Positions 25,570-34,650 of a stretch of 64,000 nt of DNA are shown here, in pieces (the stretch's first letter is position 1; each line of letters starts with the position of its first letter). Origin of the DNA: Cytophagales bacterium (GTDB taxonomy: Bacteria; Bacteroidota; Bacteroidia; Cytophagales; Cyclobacteriaceae); contig JAFLBR010000001.1 of NCBI GenBank assembly GCA_017303795.1, forward strand, positions 62,001-126,000, given 5' to 3'. The notes beneath the pieces are model-generated. The model made no database searches, was not told the DNA's origin, and saw only the letters and a list, made by a program, of their open reading frames with translations. Position numbers and translations under genes: made by a program.

Positions 25570-26580
25570 ATGCACCCTTTAATTCTTGCCATTGAGTCTT
25601 CGTGCGATGAAACTTCTGCATCGATTATACAAGCTGGCAAGGTACTTAATAATGTAATTGCCTCACAAACAGTACACCAGAAATATGGGGGTGTGGTGCC
25701 AGAACTTGCTTCGCGTGCGCATCAGCAACAGATCCATCACGTTGTTAACGAAGCACTGACTTCGGCTGATATCAGGCCACAACAATTAAATGCAATTGCG
25801 TTTACGCGCGGGCCAGGCTTGCTTGGCTCCTTGCTGGTGGGGGTTTCCTTTGCTAAAGGTATGGCACTTGGGCTGCAGCTTCCGCTGATAGAAGTGAACC
25901 ATATGGAGGCCCATGTGCTGGCTCACTTTATTGATGAACCCAAACCCTCATTTCCATTTCTTTGCCTTACCGTAAGTGGTGGCCACACGCAACTTGTGTT
26001 AGTGCACGATTACCTGAACATGGAAGTGATTGGCGAAACCCGCGATGATGCCATTGGCGAAGCATTTGATAAAGCGGCTAAGATGATGGACTTTCCATAT
26101 CCGGGTGGACCGCTGATTGACAAATACGCCCAACTTGGAAATCCGAAGGCATTTAAGTTTCCACATACTTCTATTCCGGGATTAGATTTTTCATTCAGCG
26201 GAATTAAAACTGCATTTCTTTATTTTCTCCGCGACAATAAAAAAAATGAACCTCGTTTTGCCGAACTGTTTCGTCACGACATTTGTGCGAGTTTACAAGC
26301 TCATTTGGTGAGTATGGTTATGAATAAGCTAAAGGAGGCTGTATTGCAAACAGGAATAAACCGGGTTGCCATAGCCGGTGGAGTTGCCGCGAACTCGGGC
26401 CTGCGAAAAAGTTTGCAGGAACAGGCTGCACATTCAGGCTGGGGTGTATTTATTCCCGATTTTGAATATTGTACCGATAATGCGGCTATGATCGCGATAG
26501 CGGCACATTATAAGTATCTTGCCAAATGTTTTGCATCTTTGGATGTAGCACCGTTAGCCAATCTTGCCATTGGTGATTAA
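25570..26580 (+). CDS. tsaD: tRNA N6-adenosine threonylcarbamoyltransferase TsaD
   Basis: 336 residues. It transfers the threonylcarbamoyl group to A37 of ANN-reading tRNAs with TsaB and TsaE. Marks: LAIESSCDETSASI (ATP site), PELASRAHQQQI, the metal-binding NHMEAHVLAH (His pair near 111/115), LTVSGGHTQLV and AIAGGVAANSGLR. Start ATG at 25570, 11 bp from the divergent TamB-like start, so the two promoters must overlap the opposite coding regions. Confidence 0.97.
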   Translation: MHPLILAIESSCDETSASIIQAGKVLNNVIASQTVHQKYGGVVPELASRAHQQQIHHVVNEALTSADIRPQQLNAIAFTRGPGLLGSLLVGVSFAKGMALGLQLPLIEVNHMEAHVLAHFIDEPKPSFPFLCLTVSGGHTQLVLVHDYLNMEVIGETRDDAIGEAFDKAAKMMDFPYPGGPLIDKYAQLGNPKAFKFPHTSIPGLDFSFSGIKTAFLYFLRDNKKNEPRFAELFRHDICASLQAHLVSMVMNKLKEAVLQTGINRVAIAGGVAANSGLRKSLQEQAAHSGWGVFIPDFEYCTDNAAMIAIAAHYKYLAKCFASLDVAPLANLAIGD

Positions 26581-26591
26581 AAAAGGATCAG

Positions 26592-26981
26592 GTGAAGAAC
26601 ATTTTTAAAACCGGAGATCAAAAGCATTTTACCGTGCGCGTAGCCGAAAGCGATTGTGCAGCCTTTCATGGTGAACTTCTGCATCCGGTGTATGCAACCT
26701 TTGCGTTGGCCCGAGATTTTGAGTGGTCGTCCCGACTTTTTTTTCTGGAGATGAAAGAGGCGGATGAAGAAGGTGTGGGCACCATGCTTTCTATTGAGCA
26801 TAAAAGTATGGCTCGCGTAGGCGATGAGGTGGTGATTACAGCAACAGTGGAAAGTAGTGTCGGAAATGAATTGATTTGTACAATTGAAGCAACATGCAAT
26901 AATCAACTGGTGGCTGTGGGCAAAACGGGACAAAAAATGTTGAAGAAAGAGAAGTTACATCGGTTAATGAATAGGCGGTAG
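26592..26981 (+). CDS. Hotdog-fold acyl-CoA thioesterase (4HBT type)
   Basis: 129 residues beginning at GTG 26592. The sequence AESDCAAFHGELLHPVYATFALARDFEWSSRLF (interrupted here only by its length) is the substrate-binding region of 4-hydroxybenzoyl-CoA-type thioesterases; the strands MLSIEHKSMARVGDEVVI and CTIEATCNNQLVAVGKT complete a hotdog fold. The usual catalytic Asp/Glu after the first strand is represented by AESD or HGEL. It lies 11 bp after tsaD and 1 bp before smpB, in one operon. The acyl substrate is unknown. Confidence 0.75.
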   Translation: MKNIFKTGDQKHFTVRVAESDCAAFHGELLHPVYATFALARDFEWSSRLFFLEMKEADEEGVGTMLSIEHKSMARVGDEVVITATVESSVGNELICTIEATCNNQLVAVGKTGQKMLKKEKLHRLMNRR

Positions 26982-26982
26982 T

Positions 26983-27447
26983 ATGGCAGAGAAACGGTTT
27001 TCGAATACGGTAAATGTGCGCAATAAGCAGGCAACGTTTAATTACGAGTTGATTGATAAATTTATTGCCGGCATTGTATTGCGGGGCACAGAAATAAAAT
27101 CTATCCGCGAAGGAAAAGTTAATTTGACTGACGGATATTGTTACTTTAGCAGAGGCGAAATCTTTGTGAAAGGAATAAGTATTACTCCGTATGCGCAAGG
27201 CACGCATTACAATCACGAAGCTGGCCGCGAACGAAAATTATTGATGAAGCGGGCTGAACTTAATAAGTTAGAAGCTAAAGTGGAGGAGAAAGGGCTTGCG
27301 CTGATTCCCGTAAGGTTGTTTATAAACGACAGTGGTTTGGCAAAGCTTGAAATTGGTTTGGGTCGTGGTAAAAAAACGCACGATAAACGCGAAAGCATAA
27401 AAGAGCGCGATGTAAAACGCGAATTGAACCGAATTAAAATCCGATAG
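26983..27447 (+). CDS. smpB: SsrA-binding protein SmpB
   Basis: 154 residues, normal length. It binds tmRNA and is needed for trans-translation. Marks: NRKA-type start NVRNKQATFNYELIDKFIAGIVLRGTEI (read in parts), KSIREGKVNL, the GLALIPVRLFI strand and the basic C-terminal tail GRGKKTHDKRESIKERD. It starts 1 bp after the thioesterase stop, and the next gene begins 2 bp after its own. Confidence 0.97.
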   Translation: MAEKRFSNTVNVRNKQATFNYELIDKFIAGIVLRGTEIKSIREGKVNLTDGYCYFSRGEIFVKGISITPYAQGTHYNHEAGRERKLLMKRAELNKLEAKVEEKGLALIPVRLFINDSGLAKLEIGLGRGKKTHDKRESIKERDVKRELNRIKIR

Positions 27448-27449
27448 TA

Positions 27450-28241
27450 ATGGACGTACTGGGTTATGGAGTTTGCAGATTAGCACTGGTGCCGGTACGC
27501 CTTGGCCCCGAGGAGCATGCCCCACAAGTAACGCAGTTGCTATTTGGCGACCATTACGAAATGCTTCGGGTAGATGATAAGCGTAATCGGATTTACATAC
27601 GCGTGCACATGGATGGCACTGAAGGTTGGATTGATGCGGGCCAACATCATGGTATTACACAAGATTATTTTGAACAGATTAACCTCGCCAATTTTAAGAT
27701 CACTACCGATCTTACTTGCGGAATACTTTATAAGAAAAGTCCGCTTACTATTTTGTTAGGAAGCATTGTACCTATTTCCAATTCCGAATTGTTTAAGATG
27801 GAAGAACAATTTGCCTTTAATGGTGAATCAAAAAGTCTTGGACAAAAGCGCGAATTTGAATTTGTAAAGTCCATTGCTCAAAAATATCTTAATGCACCCG
27901 AAGTGCCGGGTGGCAAAAGTCCATTTGGTATTGATGCCTCGGGCTTTGTTCAGATGGTAATGAAAATTGCAGGCTATCCGTTAGGCCGGTTAACACAGCA
28001 ACAGATTAATGAAGGCCATAAGCTCACTACTTTGGGTGAGTGCAAACCGGGCGACATCGCGTTTTTTAAAACCTCTAAGGCGGGGTTACATACCGGCATA
28101 ATGCTTGACGAACAACGCATCATTCACGTTGATGGAAAAGTACGCATCGACCATCTCAATGACGAAGGTATTCTGCGTTTGGATACCAAGGTTTACACAC
28201 ATCAACTCACCGGAATTCGTAGGTTTATAAACCCGGCCTGA
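27450..28241 (+). CDS. SH3 - NlpC/P60-like protein with catalytic Cys replaced by Ala
   Basis: 263 residues with two SH3-like regions (about 10-65 and 75-115) and an NlpC/P60 domain (about 135-260). The nucleophile motif normally reads D-C-S-G; here it is GIDASGFVQ, with Ala163 encoded by GCC at 27936-27938. The other triad positions remain: His214 in LHTGI and His226 in IIHVDG. The family cleaves peptidoglycan stem peptides, but this member should be inactive as a Cys hydrolase and may only bind wall fragments. There is no signal peptide. It is 2 bp downstream of smpB, in the same operon. Confidence 0.85.
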   Translation: MDVLGYGVCRLALVPVRLGPEEHAPQVTQLLFGDHYEMLRVDDKRNRIYIRVHMDGTEGWIDAGQHHGITQDYFEQINLANFKITTDLTCGILYKKSPLTILLGSIVPISNSELFKMEEQFAFNGESKSLGQKREFEFVKSIAQKYLNAPEVPGGKSPFGIDASGFVQMVMKIAGYPLGRLTQQQINEGHKLTTLGECKPGDIAFFKTSKAGLHTGIMLDEQRIIHVDGKVRIDHLNDEGILRLDTKVYTHQLTGIRRFINPA

Positions 28242-28270
28242 GAGCATTTGCCTGTACTTACCCCTTGATA

Positions 28271-28287
28271 AACCCAAACTTTGGGTT
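28271..28287. repeat. Palindrome in the leader of the HNH nuclease gene
   Basis: AACCCAAA-C-TTTGGGTT, perfect 8-bp arms, 14 bp before the HNH gene ATG at 28301. It could be an operator or an mRNA hairpin. TATATTTC just after it resembles a -7 box. Confidence 0.55.
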
Positions 28288-28300
28288 TATATTTCACTCC

Positions 28301-28792
28301 ATGAACAATCGGGTATTGGTATTAAATCAAGACGATAGCCCACTGATGGTTTGTTCTGTTCAGCGGGCATTTGTTCTGGTTTACATGAATAAAAGTGAAT
28401 TGGTGCGTCCGGCAAACGGACATCGCATTCATTCTATTGCCCAATCATATCCCATGCCTTCTGTTATCCGGTTAAACCGATATGTACACGCACCCTATAA
28501 AGGCGTAAGTCTTACACGCCAAAATGTTTTTAAGCGCGATAACTTCGAATGTCAGTATTGTGGTACACATAAAGACCTTACGCTCGATCACGTAATGCCA
28601 AGTTCGCGTGGTGGCGCACATGCGTGGACAAATCTGGCTACGGCTTGTAAACGTTGCAATGCACGTAAAGGAGATTTTACGCCAGAAGAAGCCGGTATGA
28701 CGCTTAAGCGCAAACCGTACAAACCATCTTACTCTTTGTTTCTACGCGATGGAAATACCGTTCGTACCGATTGGGACGAATATCTGGGTTAA
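28301..28792 (+). CDS. HNH endonuclease
   Basis: 163 residues from the ATG at 28301 (MNNRVLVLNQDDSPL); an in-frame TTG 12 codons upstream is less likely. The C-terminal half holds the zinc-bound HNH fold: CQYCG, LTLDHVMPSSRGG (His-Asn region), WTNLATACKRCNARKGD. The N-terminal NQDDSPLMVCSVQRAFVLVYMNKSELV block is common to a widespread bacterial HNH family adjacent to core genes. Its role is unknown; no restriction partner is present. Confidence 0.88.
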   Translation: MNNRVLVLNQDDSPLMVCSVQRAFVLVYMNKSELVRPANGHRIHSIAQSYPMPSVIRLNRYVHAPYKGVSLTRQNVFKRDNFECQYCGTHKDLTLDHVMPSSRGGAHAWTNLATACKRCNARKGDFTPEEAGMTLKRKPYKPSYSLFLRDGNTVRTDWDEYLG

Positions 28793-28912
28793 ATAAAATC
28801 TGACTTAATATTTGTTGGGAAGAGTAAGGTGAATTCTTTACATTCTATGTACCAATGAAAATGATAACACCTTTCTTAAAAGTAAGAAAATAGATATCAA
28901 GCCATTTTACCC

Positions 28913-30703
28913 TCAACTCTTACCCGTTTGAAATCCAATACTTGGTCGTTTTGATTTACCCGGCTTAATCTTAAATTCTTTCACATCATCAAAAATAATC
29001 GTCTCCATTAATTCAGGTGTGCGCTCATCTTTTGTCATAGAAGCTAAGCGTAAATGCTGGTTGCGCACCGATTCCCCAACTACCTGTCGCACCGAACGTG
29101 CATTACCAAAATGCTGATCGCGTTCTGAGTGTAAGAATGTAAAGTAATCTTCGAGGTGTTTACGTGCAGACTCATCAACCTTCACGCCTTCTTTTTTAAA
29201 CAAGGCATTGGCAATGGCATTCATTTCTTCGGGTTCATAATCCGGAAACTCGAAGTACATATCAAACCTTGATTTAAGGCCAGGGTTTGATTCAATAAAC
29301 TGATGCATATTTTCGGTATAGCCGGCTACAATTACACCAAATTTGCCGCGGTTATCCTCCATGCGTTTCAGAATAATCTGAATAGCTTCACCACCAAAAT
29401 CATATTGCGAACCTTTGCCATGCGCCAAGGAGTAAGCTTCATCAATAAACAGTACGCCACCCATAGCTTCATTTATTTTTTCGCCCGTCTTCAAAGCTGT
29501 CTGACCTACATAGCCAGCTACTAATCCTTCGCGATCAACTTCAACCAAATGCCCTTTCTCTAAAACACCAAGCCCCTTATAAATTTTTGCCAGAATACGG
29601 GCCACCGTTGTTTTACCCGTACCGGGGTTTCCGGTAAACACGGTATGCAACGAAAATTTATTGAGAATATCTTTTCCGGTTTCCTGATAAAACTTAACCA
29701 GCTTTACCATTTCGTTTACTTCTTGTTTTATTTTGGTAAGACCGGTTAATGAATTCAACTCGGCAAGACTTTCAAACAACAAGTCTTCAGAGTTTTTGGC
29801 GGCTGGGGCCGAACCTGTGCTAGCTTGGCCAGTTGATGTTTGCGTAAGCTGAACGCCATTGGTTAACACTTGTGCATCCCCTTCTTCGGCTGCATCGCCC
29901 ACGTTAAAAGGTACTGTGGCAATCAGATTATCGAGGAAGATTACTTCCATGGTGTAAGTATCGCTACTCCAGCGGCCAGGAGTTTCGCCACCCCAGCCCG
30001 GATACAACGTGTAGATTTGGCCGAGAGTATTGACAGCTACATACGTTATGTACGAGCTACTTCCTTTTAGCAAACCAGCTTTATCATAAAAGTTAAAGAA
30101 CAACTCGGTGTAATAGTCACTGTGCACTTTATTTTTAAACCGGAAGTCGCTCCACACATAGCGGGTTTCTTTTTGGCTGAATGCTTTCAGGTAGCGTTTG
30201 TTTTCTTGCGTGGATGCTTTGCCATCGCCTTCAAACAACCTTACTGATTCAAGATCAAAGAAGAGATTTTCGCCTTTGCGCGCAGCGCCAACGTCTTCTA
30301 CATAGAAAGTTGTTTCGCCAACTTTCACTTCATCAATGTAGCCTTCCCACACGTAAACTCCTTTTAACCAGAATGTACCAAACGTAGATTGCCCCCACGA
30401 CTCGCGGAAATAAACAATGTTCTCATCTTTGCCAATGTTGCGTTTTTGCTCCAGGTTGCAAAGCTCTCTGCGATGTGTACCGTTTACAAAAAAGCATTTC
30501 AGGCGCACGTTGGCTTCCCATTCGGCTTCATCAAAAAGTTTATTAAAAACCGAGAATTCTACCCTGATGTAGGTAGTTTCATACCGGTCGTAAACCTTGC
30601 GGTATTTTTTAGTTGCATCGGCCATCCATTCGTCAGACGAGTGGACTTTAATGCCGCGAAATTTGTATTTGCCGGGTTGGTTTTTGTTTTCTGGAGAATC
30701 CAT
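28913..30703 (-). CDS. CbxX/SpoVK-like AAA+ ATPase with long beta-rich N-terminal region
   Basis: 596 residues. The C-terminal AAA+ domain (about 315-580) has FTGNPGTGKTTVARIL (Walker A), VLFIDEAYSLAHG (Walker B), IVAGYTENM (sensor 1) and the SRFDMYFEFPDY arginine-finger region, the signature of CbxX/CfxQ/SpoVK proteins such as Rubisco activase CbbX. The N-terminal 290 residues carry no domain I can name; they contain at least two similar beta-rich segments with aromatic-rich strands (YIRVEFSVFNKLFDEAEW.., YYTELFFNFYDKAGLL..). A Gln/Ser/Thr-rich linker (about 280-305) joins the halves. The client is unknown. Confidence 0.85.
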   Translation of the reverse strand: MDSPENKNQPGKYKFRGIKVHSSDEWMADATKKYRKVYDRYETTYIRVEFSVFNKLFDEAEWEANVRLKCFFVNGTHRRELCNLEQKRNIGKDENIVYFRESWGQSTFGTFWLKGVYVWEGYIDEVKVGETTFYVEDVGAARKGENLFFDLESVRLFEGDGKASTQENKRYLKAFSQKETRYVWSDFRFKNKVHSDYYTELFFNFYDKAGLLKGSSSYITYVAVNTLGQIYTLYPGWGGETPGRWSSDTYTMEVIFLDNLIATVPFNVGDAAEEGDAQVLTNGVQLTQTSTGQASTGSAPAAKNSEDLLFESLAELNSLTGLTKIKQEVNEMVKLVKFYQETGKDILNKFSLHTVFTGNPGTGKTTVARILAKIYKGLGVLEKGHLVEVDREGLVAGYVGQTALKTGEKINEAMGGVLFIDEAYSLAHGKGSQYDFGGEAIQIILKRMEDNRGKFGVIVAGYTENMHQFIESNPGLKSRFDMYFEFPDYEPEEMNAIANALFKKEGVKVDESARKHLEDYFTFLHSERDQHFGNARSVRQVVGESVRNQHLRLASMTKDERTPELMETIIFDDVKEFKIKPGKSKRPSIGFQTGKS

Positions 30704-30740
30704 GGTTAATAATTGAGAGGTAAGGTAATGAAAATCAGAA

Positions 30741-31436
30741 ATGAAAATTATCTTTAGGAAGACGTTTTTTCTAATTACGAATAAATTTCATGGAATACCT
30801 GGTTTACAAAAATTTTATGAGCAAGAACAGGCGGAGGATCTGGTTGACTTGTTGCAAAAGAATTCTATTGATTTTCAAATAACTGAAGACAGGGACAGCC
30901 TAGATATTTTATATGGTGACAACCACTTTAAAAGAGTCTATTTTGTAAAGTTAAGAGCTAAGTCTTTTGAGGCGGTAAATGAGTTGTTGCTAGAAGAAAT
31001 TAGCAATGTTGCAAACGAAGACGATCCGGATCATTATTTACATTCATTTACAGATAAGGAATTGTTCGAAATTTTAGCTAAGCCTGACGAGTGGAGCCCT
31101 CTGGACTACCAACTATCGAAGAAAATATTAACTGCACGAGGCTGTGAAATAGGTGAACCAACGATTGAATTACTACGGAAGCAAAGGCTTAATGAATTAT
31201 CCAGACCTGAAGAAAGCCAAGCGGATTGGATTCTTGAAGCATATTTATCGGTCTTACTTGGTGGAATAACCGGAGTATTTGTTGGTTGGCATTTGCAATC
31301 CTATAAAAAAATACTTTCTGATGGGCGTTGGGCTTACGGTTACCAAGTAGCTGACAGGAGACACGGTGTAAGAATTTTAATTCTTGGTGTTGCAATGATG
31401 TTGATTTATTCCAGTATTTGGATTTACATTCTATAA
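30741..31436 (+). CDS. Hypothetical membrane protein with DUF2007-like N-terminus
   Basis: 231 residues. The N-terminal 85 residues (KFYEQEQAEDLVDLLQKNSIDFQITED..) resemble the DUF2007/putative signal transducing fold. The middle is helical and acidic; two membrane segments follow near 168-186 (YLSVLLGGITGVFVGWHL) and 212-230, separated by a stretch with DGRWAYGYQVADRRHG. It is divergent from the AAA+ gene, with a 37-bp gap. Function unknown. Confidence 0.65.
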   Translation: MKIIFRKTFFLITNKFHGIPGLQKFYEQEQAEDLVDLLQKNSIDFQITEDRDSLDILYGDNHFKRVYFVKLRAKSFEAVNELLLEEISNVANEDDPDHYLHSFTDKELFEILAKPDEWSPLDYQLSKKILTARGCEIGEPTIELLRKQRLNELSRPEESQADWILEAYLSVLLGGITGVFVGWHLQSYKKILSDGRWAYGYQVADRRHGVRILILGVAMMLIYSSIWIYIL

Positions 31437-31553
31437 GGAAATTAAAAACAATCGCTACAAAATGTGGAGGAATAAGTTTAAATAAACTTTCTAAAAATTT
31501 ATTTAGATGTGTTAAGTTTCACAATCAACAAGTAGTAGCCATCAAAGTAATTT

Positions 31554-32525
31554 TCACTCCTCCCCACCATCAATCTTGCAAAAGTTATCCATGCCAATGT
31601 GCAGCAAGGCATCGCCTGCATTTACAACAGGATGATTGTTAAGACCGACCACATAACCTGTAGAAGGTGATTTTACAGTTTCTTTAAACTCACCAAAAGG
31701 ATCGGTAATGGTACCTATTATCTGATTCTTATTTACCAGATCGCCACTTTTAATTATGGATTGAAATAAACCTGCATGCTGCGCGCGCGCCCACGAAGAG
31801 TTCCAGATAATCTTATTCGCTTCTTTCGGTTCAGGCGCATCGTCAATCATGTTTAAATGTTTCATCAAACGTAGGGTTCCGCTAATCCCATCTTCAATCG
31901 CTTGCTGATCGAAACGCAAAGATTCACCACCTTCATACACAATAATATTTTTACCCAGCTTGGCGGCTTGCTGACGAATAGAGTGTGGCCTGAAGGGAGA
32001 ATCTATTGTAAACGGTGCATGAAAAGCATTTGCCAGTTCTACATTTTTTTCTTCGGCCATCACGCATCGTATCTGCGGATAATTGGTACGCATGGCCCCA
32101 CCGGTATGAAAATCAATGCCATAATCGATGTACGGTATAATATCGTGTGTGATGTGGTACGCTACGCGCGAGGCGAGCGAACCATTTTTACTTCCCGGAA
32201 AGGAACGATTTACATCTTTGCCATCAGGCACTTCGCGTGAGTAATTCAGAAATCCATAAATGTTGATGATGGGCATGCAGATTACCGTGCCGCGCTTCAC
32301 GCGATTATAACCCAGATCTAAAATTCTGCGCACAATTTCCATCCCGTTAATCTCATCGCCATGCATACCTGCTGTAAGTGCCAGCACCGGACCCGGTTCC
32401 AAGCCACGAAAAGCATAAATGGGTGTATCGATTTGCGTGCGCGAAGGAAGGCGTGCAATATTGATAATGATTTCTTTAAACTCTCCGGGGCGAATGGAAT
32501 GGCCAGCTATGGTTACGTCTTTCAT
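31554..32525 (-). CDS. Succinylglutamate desuccinylase/aspartoacylase family metallohydrolase
   Basis: 323 residues from the ATG at 32525; a second ATG at 32537 adds four residues. Zinc ligands of the M14-like fold are visible: GMHGDEING (His and Glu), DFHTGG (His), and YEGGESLRFD as the C-terminal acid region. The tail has a barrel-sandwich-like IGTITDPFGEF and SPSTGYVVGL. It belongs with RimK and the PF05618 protein upstream; such triplets recur in bacteria and suggest reversible addition and removal of amino acids on a peptide or protein. Substrate unknown. Confidence 0.85.
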   Translation of the reverse strand: MKDVTIAGHSIRPGEFKEIIINIARLPSRTQIDTPIYAFRGLEPGPVLALTAGMHGDEINGMEIVRRILDLGYNRVKRGTVICMPIINIYGFLNYSREVPDGKDVNRSFPGSKNGSLASRVAYHITHDIIPYIDYGIDFHTGGAMRTNYPQIRCVMAEEKNVELANAFHAPFTIDSPFRPHSIRQQAAKLGKNIIVYEGGESLRFDQQAIEDGISGTLRLMKHLNMIDDAPEPKEANKIIWNSSWARAQHAGLFQSIIKSGDLVNKNQIIGTITDPFGEFKETVKSPSTGYVVGLNNHPVVNAGDALLHIGMDNFCKIDGGEE

Positions 32526-32614
32526 ATAATTAGTCATGAGTAATTAGTCTTTGAGTCTTTAGTTTAAAGATGATTTGTTACTAAGGACTAAATACTCAAG
32601 ACTACTTACTTTTT

Positions 32615-33526
32615 TTAAGCATTAATTTTATCCTTCTGTATTTTCTTTTTGCCGGCATGCTTCTCCAGATACAGATAAATCTTTCCGGCAATGTCGACTT
32701 TGGTAGCACCTTCAATACCTTCCAGTCCGGGTGAGGAGTTTACTTCTATAATCAGCGGGCCACGTTTGGAGGGTAACATATCTACACCGGCTACACCTAA
32801 GCCCATTTTTTTTGCAGCTTCAATGGCCGCATGTTTTTCGTGGCGATCTAATTTTACCACAGTGGCAACTCCACCACGGTGGAGGTTTGATCTGAACTCA
32901 CCTTCGCGGGTAGCCTGCCGTTTCATAGCACCAACTACTTCGCCATTCACCACAAACGCACGAATGTCAGAGCCTTTTGCTTCTTTAATAAATTCCTGTA
33001 CAATAATGCGAGTCTTCACTCCGTGAAAAGCTTCGATTACCGATTGTGCTGCTTTTTTGTTTTCAGCTAACACTACGCCAAGGCCTTGTGTGCCTTCCAG
33101 TAATTTGATTACAACCGGTGCGCCACCCACGGCTTCAATCACACCTTCGGTATCGCGACTGTAATCCATGAAAATAGTTTTGGGCAAACCTAAACCGGCA
33201 CGCGAAAGTATTTGTAAACTTCTCAGTTTATCACGTGAGCGTATTAACGCTTGCGATTCAACTGCGGTAAATACTTTCATCATTTCGAATTGCCGAACGA
33301 CAGCGGCACCGTAAAAAGTTACGGAGGCACCGATACGCGGAATGATGGCATCGAAGTAATCCAATCGTTTACCATTGTACCACACCATGGGGTTTTTCTT
33401 TTCAATCAGCAACACACATTTCATGTGGTCGATGATCTCTACCTTATGTCCCCGCTTTTCACCGGCTTCCTTCAGTCGTTTGGTAGAATACAACTTGGGG
33501 TTTCTGGATAATATGGCAATGTTCAT
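32615..33526 (-). CDS. rimK: RimK-type ATP-grasp amino-acid ligase
   Basis: 303 residues. E. coli RimK adds glutamate residues to the C-terminus of ribosomal protein S6. Marks: N-terminal [41 protein letters not shown], the ATP-grasp loop [48 protein letters not shown] and metal ligands in [14 protein letters not shown]. Its start overlaps the upstream protease stop by 4 bp. Confidence 0.93.
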   Translation of the reverse strand: MNIAILSRNPKLYSTKRLKEAGEKRGHKVEIIDHMKCVLLIEKKNPMVWYNGKRLDYFDAIIPRIGASVTFYGAAVVRQFEMMKVFTAVESQALIRSRDKLRSLQILSRAGLGLPKTIFMDYSRDTEGVIEAVGGAPVVIKLLEGTQGLGVVLAENKKAAQSVIEAFHGVKTRIIVQEFIKEAKGSDIRAFVVNGEVVGAMKRQATREGEFRSNLHRGGVATVVKLDRHEKHAAIEAAKKMGLGVAGVDMLPSKRGPLIIEVNSSPGLEGIEGATKVDIAGKIYLYLEKHAGKKKIQKDKINA

Positions 33527-33948
33527 GTGCCTTGGGTTTTATGTTGGTAAGATAAATCATTTTTAGTGACGTCAATCAAAAAGCGATCGCGTAATATTTT
33601 GCGACCTAATAATACCGGAAACGTAAGATTGCCGCGATTGCTTAACGAGAACTCAGCCCGGATTAAATGATGATAAATTCTTATGGTTGTCTTAATTACG
33701 TATCGAAGTTCGGCCTCACCAAATGAGTTTTTGATTTCGCGTTGTTTAAATTTTTTAAACACGTATTTTTTTCCGGTAAACTCCGGGTGTTCTTCATCCA
33801 ACAACACAAACTCAAGTTTGCCATCAATTACTTCAACCCGCGAGCAATGCAAGCTGCAGTTGTAGGCACCGGTATCAATTTTGGCATGAATATCGGTTAG
33901 CCCAAGTTTGGGTAAATCTACCCGATCGGAGCGGCCAAGTGTTAACAT
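33523..33948 (-). CDS. RimK-associated PF05618-type retropepsin-like zinc/aspartyl protease
   Basis: 141 residues. [13 protein letters not shown] carries the D-T-G-A active-site triplet of retropepsin-like folds that marks the RimK-linked protein family often called ATP-dependent zinc protease. [18 protein letters not shown] is the second conserved block. It is the first gene of the three-gene rimK unit and overlaps rimK by 4 bp. It probably acts on RimK-added glutamates or regulates RimK, by analogy. Confidence 0.85.
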   Translation of the reverse strand: MLTLGRSDRVDLPKLGLTDIHAKIDTGAYNCSLHCSRVEVIDGKLEFVLLDEEHPEFTGKKYVFKKFKQREIKNSFGEAELRYVIKTTIRIYHHLIRAEFSLSNRGNLTFPVLLGRKILRDRFLIDVTKNDLSYQHKTQGT

Positions 33949-33977
33949 TTAATTAAGCTATACAGAATTTCTGAAAT

Positions 33978-34006
33978 AAAAAAAGCCCCGATAAATCAGG
34001 GCTTTT
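33978..34006 (-). terminator. Intrinsic terminator after the first-listed DUF2911 gene
   Basis: On the minus strand AAAGCCC and GGGGCTTT pair around a 10-nt loop and are followed by a run of T. It ends transcription coming from 34025 and separates it from the rimK cluster. Confidence 0.8.
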
Positions 34007-34024
34007 GGGTGAGGTAATAAAACC

Positions 34025-34579
34025 TTAATATTTCAACGGAACTTTAACCTGAGTGGTTTCCCAGGCAATAACCATAGATGCCGCAGCATCTTTTCCATCA
34101 AACATAATAGTAAATGCTTCTACTTCGGCATCGGGTTTACCAACCGGAACTTTGATGCGCGCTACATCTTTCGATTCTTCGTATTCGTAAGCACCCCAGG
34201 TATCTAATTTGGTGTTGAAGATAATTGTCCACTCTGTTTTATCCGGAATTGCATACATGGTATATGTACCTGCCTTTACAAGCTTATCACCAAATGTTAT
34301 GTCTTTGTAAAGTTTGATTTCGGTAGCTTCGTTTGCGCCAAGACGCCATACTTTTCCAAATGCTTCGGTGCCTCCTAACATGGTGCGACCTTTTTTGGAC
34401 GGACGGCCATACACTACTTTAGCCAAAGGTGCAGCGTTGCGACCGTTCGGGCGGAAGTAGGCAATATCGGCCGGACTTGGATCAAGGCCCGGAAGCTTTT
34501 GAGCAGTTGAATCCAATGTTCCAATCATCAGAAAGAAAACTGTTGCTAACAGTGCGAAATGTGTGTTTTGTTTTTTCAT
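34025..34579 (-). CDS. DUF2911 exported protein (copy A)
   Basis: 184 residues from the preferred ATG at 34579 (MKKQNTHFALLATVFFLMIG); an ATG nine codons upstream is in frame. The signal peptide ends near 26. The domain carries VYGRPSKKGRTMLGG, FGKVWRLGANEATEIKLYKDI, AGTYTMYAIPDKTEWTIIFN and a C-terminal beta-sandwich, which defines DUF2911. Periplasmic or surface location is likely; function unknown. It lies in tandem with a paralogue (34651-35163), each followed by its own terminator. Confidence 0.87.
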   Translation of the reverse strand: MKKQNTHFALLATVFFLMIGTLDSTAQKLPGLDPSPADIAYFRPNGRNAAPLAKVVYGRPSKKGRTMLGGTEAFGKVWRLGANEATEIKLYKDITFGDKLVKAGTYTMYAIPDKTEWTIIFNTKLDTWGAYEYEESKDVARIKVPVGKPDAEVEAFTIMFDGKDAAASMVIAWETTQVKVPLKY

Positions 34580-34611
34580 AGTATTGATATTAAAACTTAA
34601 ATCCAATTTAT

Positions 34612-34639
34612 AAAAAAGCCCAGCGTGTTCTGGGCTTTT
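34612..34639 (-). terminator. Intrinsic terminator after DUF2911 copy B
   Basis: On the minus strand AGCCCAG and CTGGGCT pair around AACACG, then TTTTTTA follows. It lies between the two tandem DUF2911 genes, so they are probably expressed separately. Confidence 0.85.
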
Positions 34640-34650
34640 CGTTTGATATC

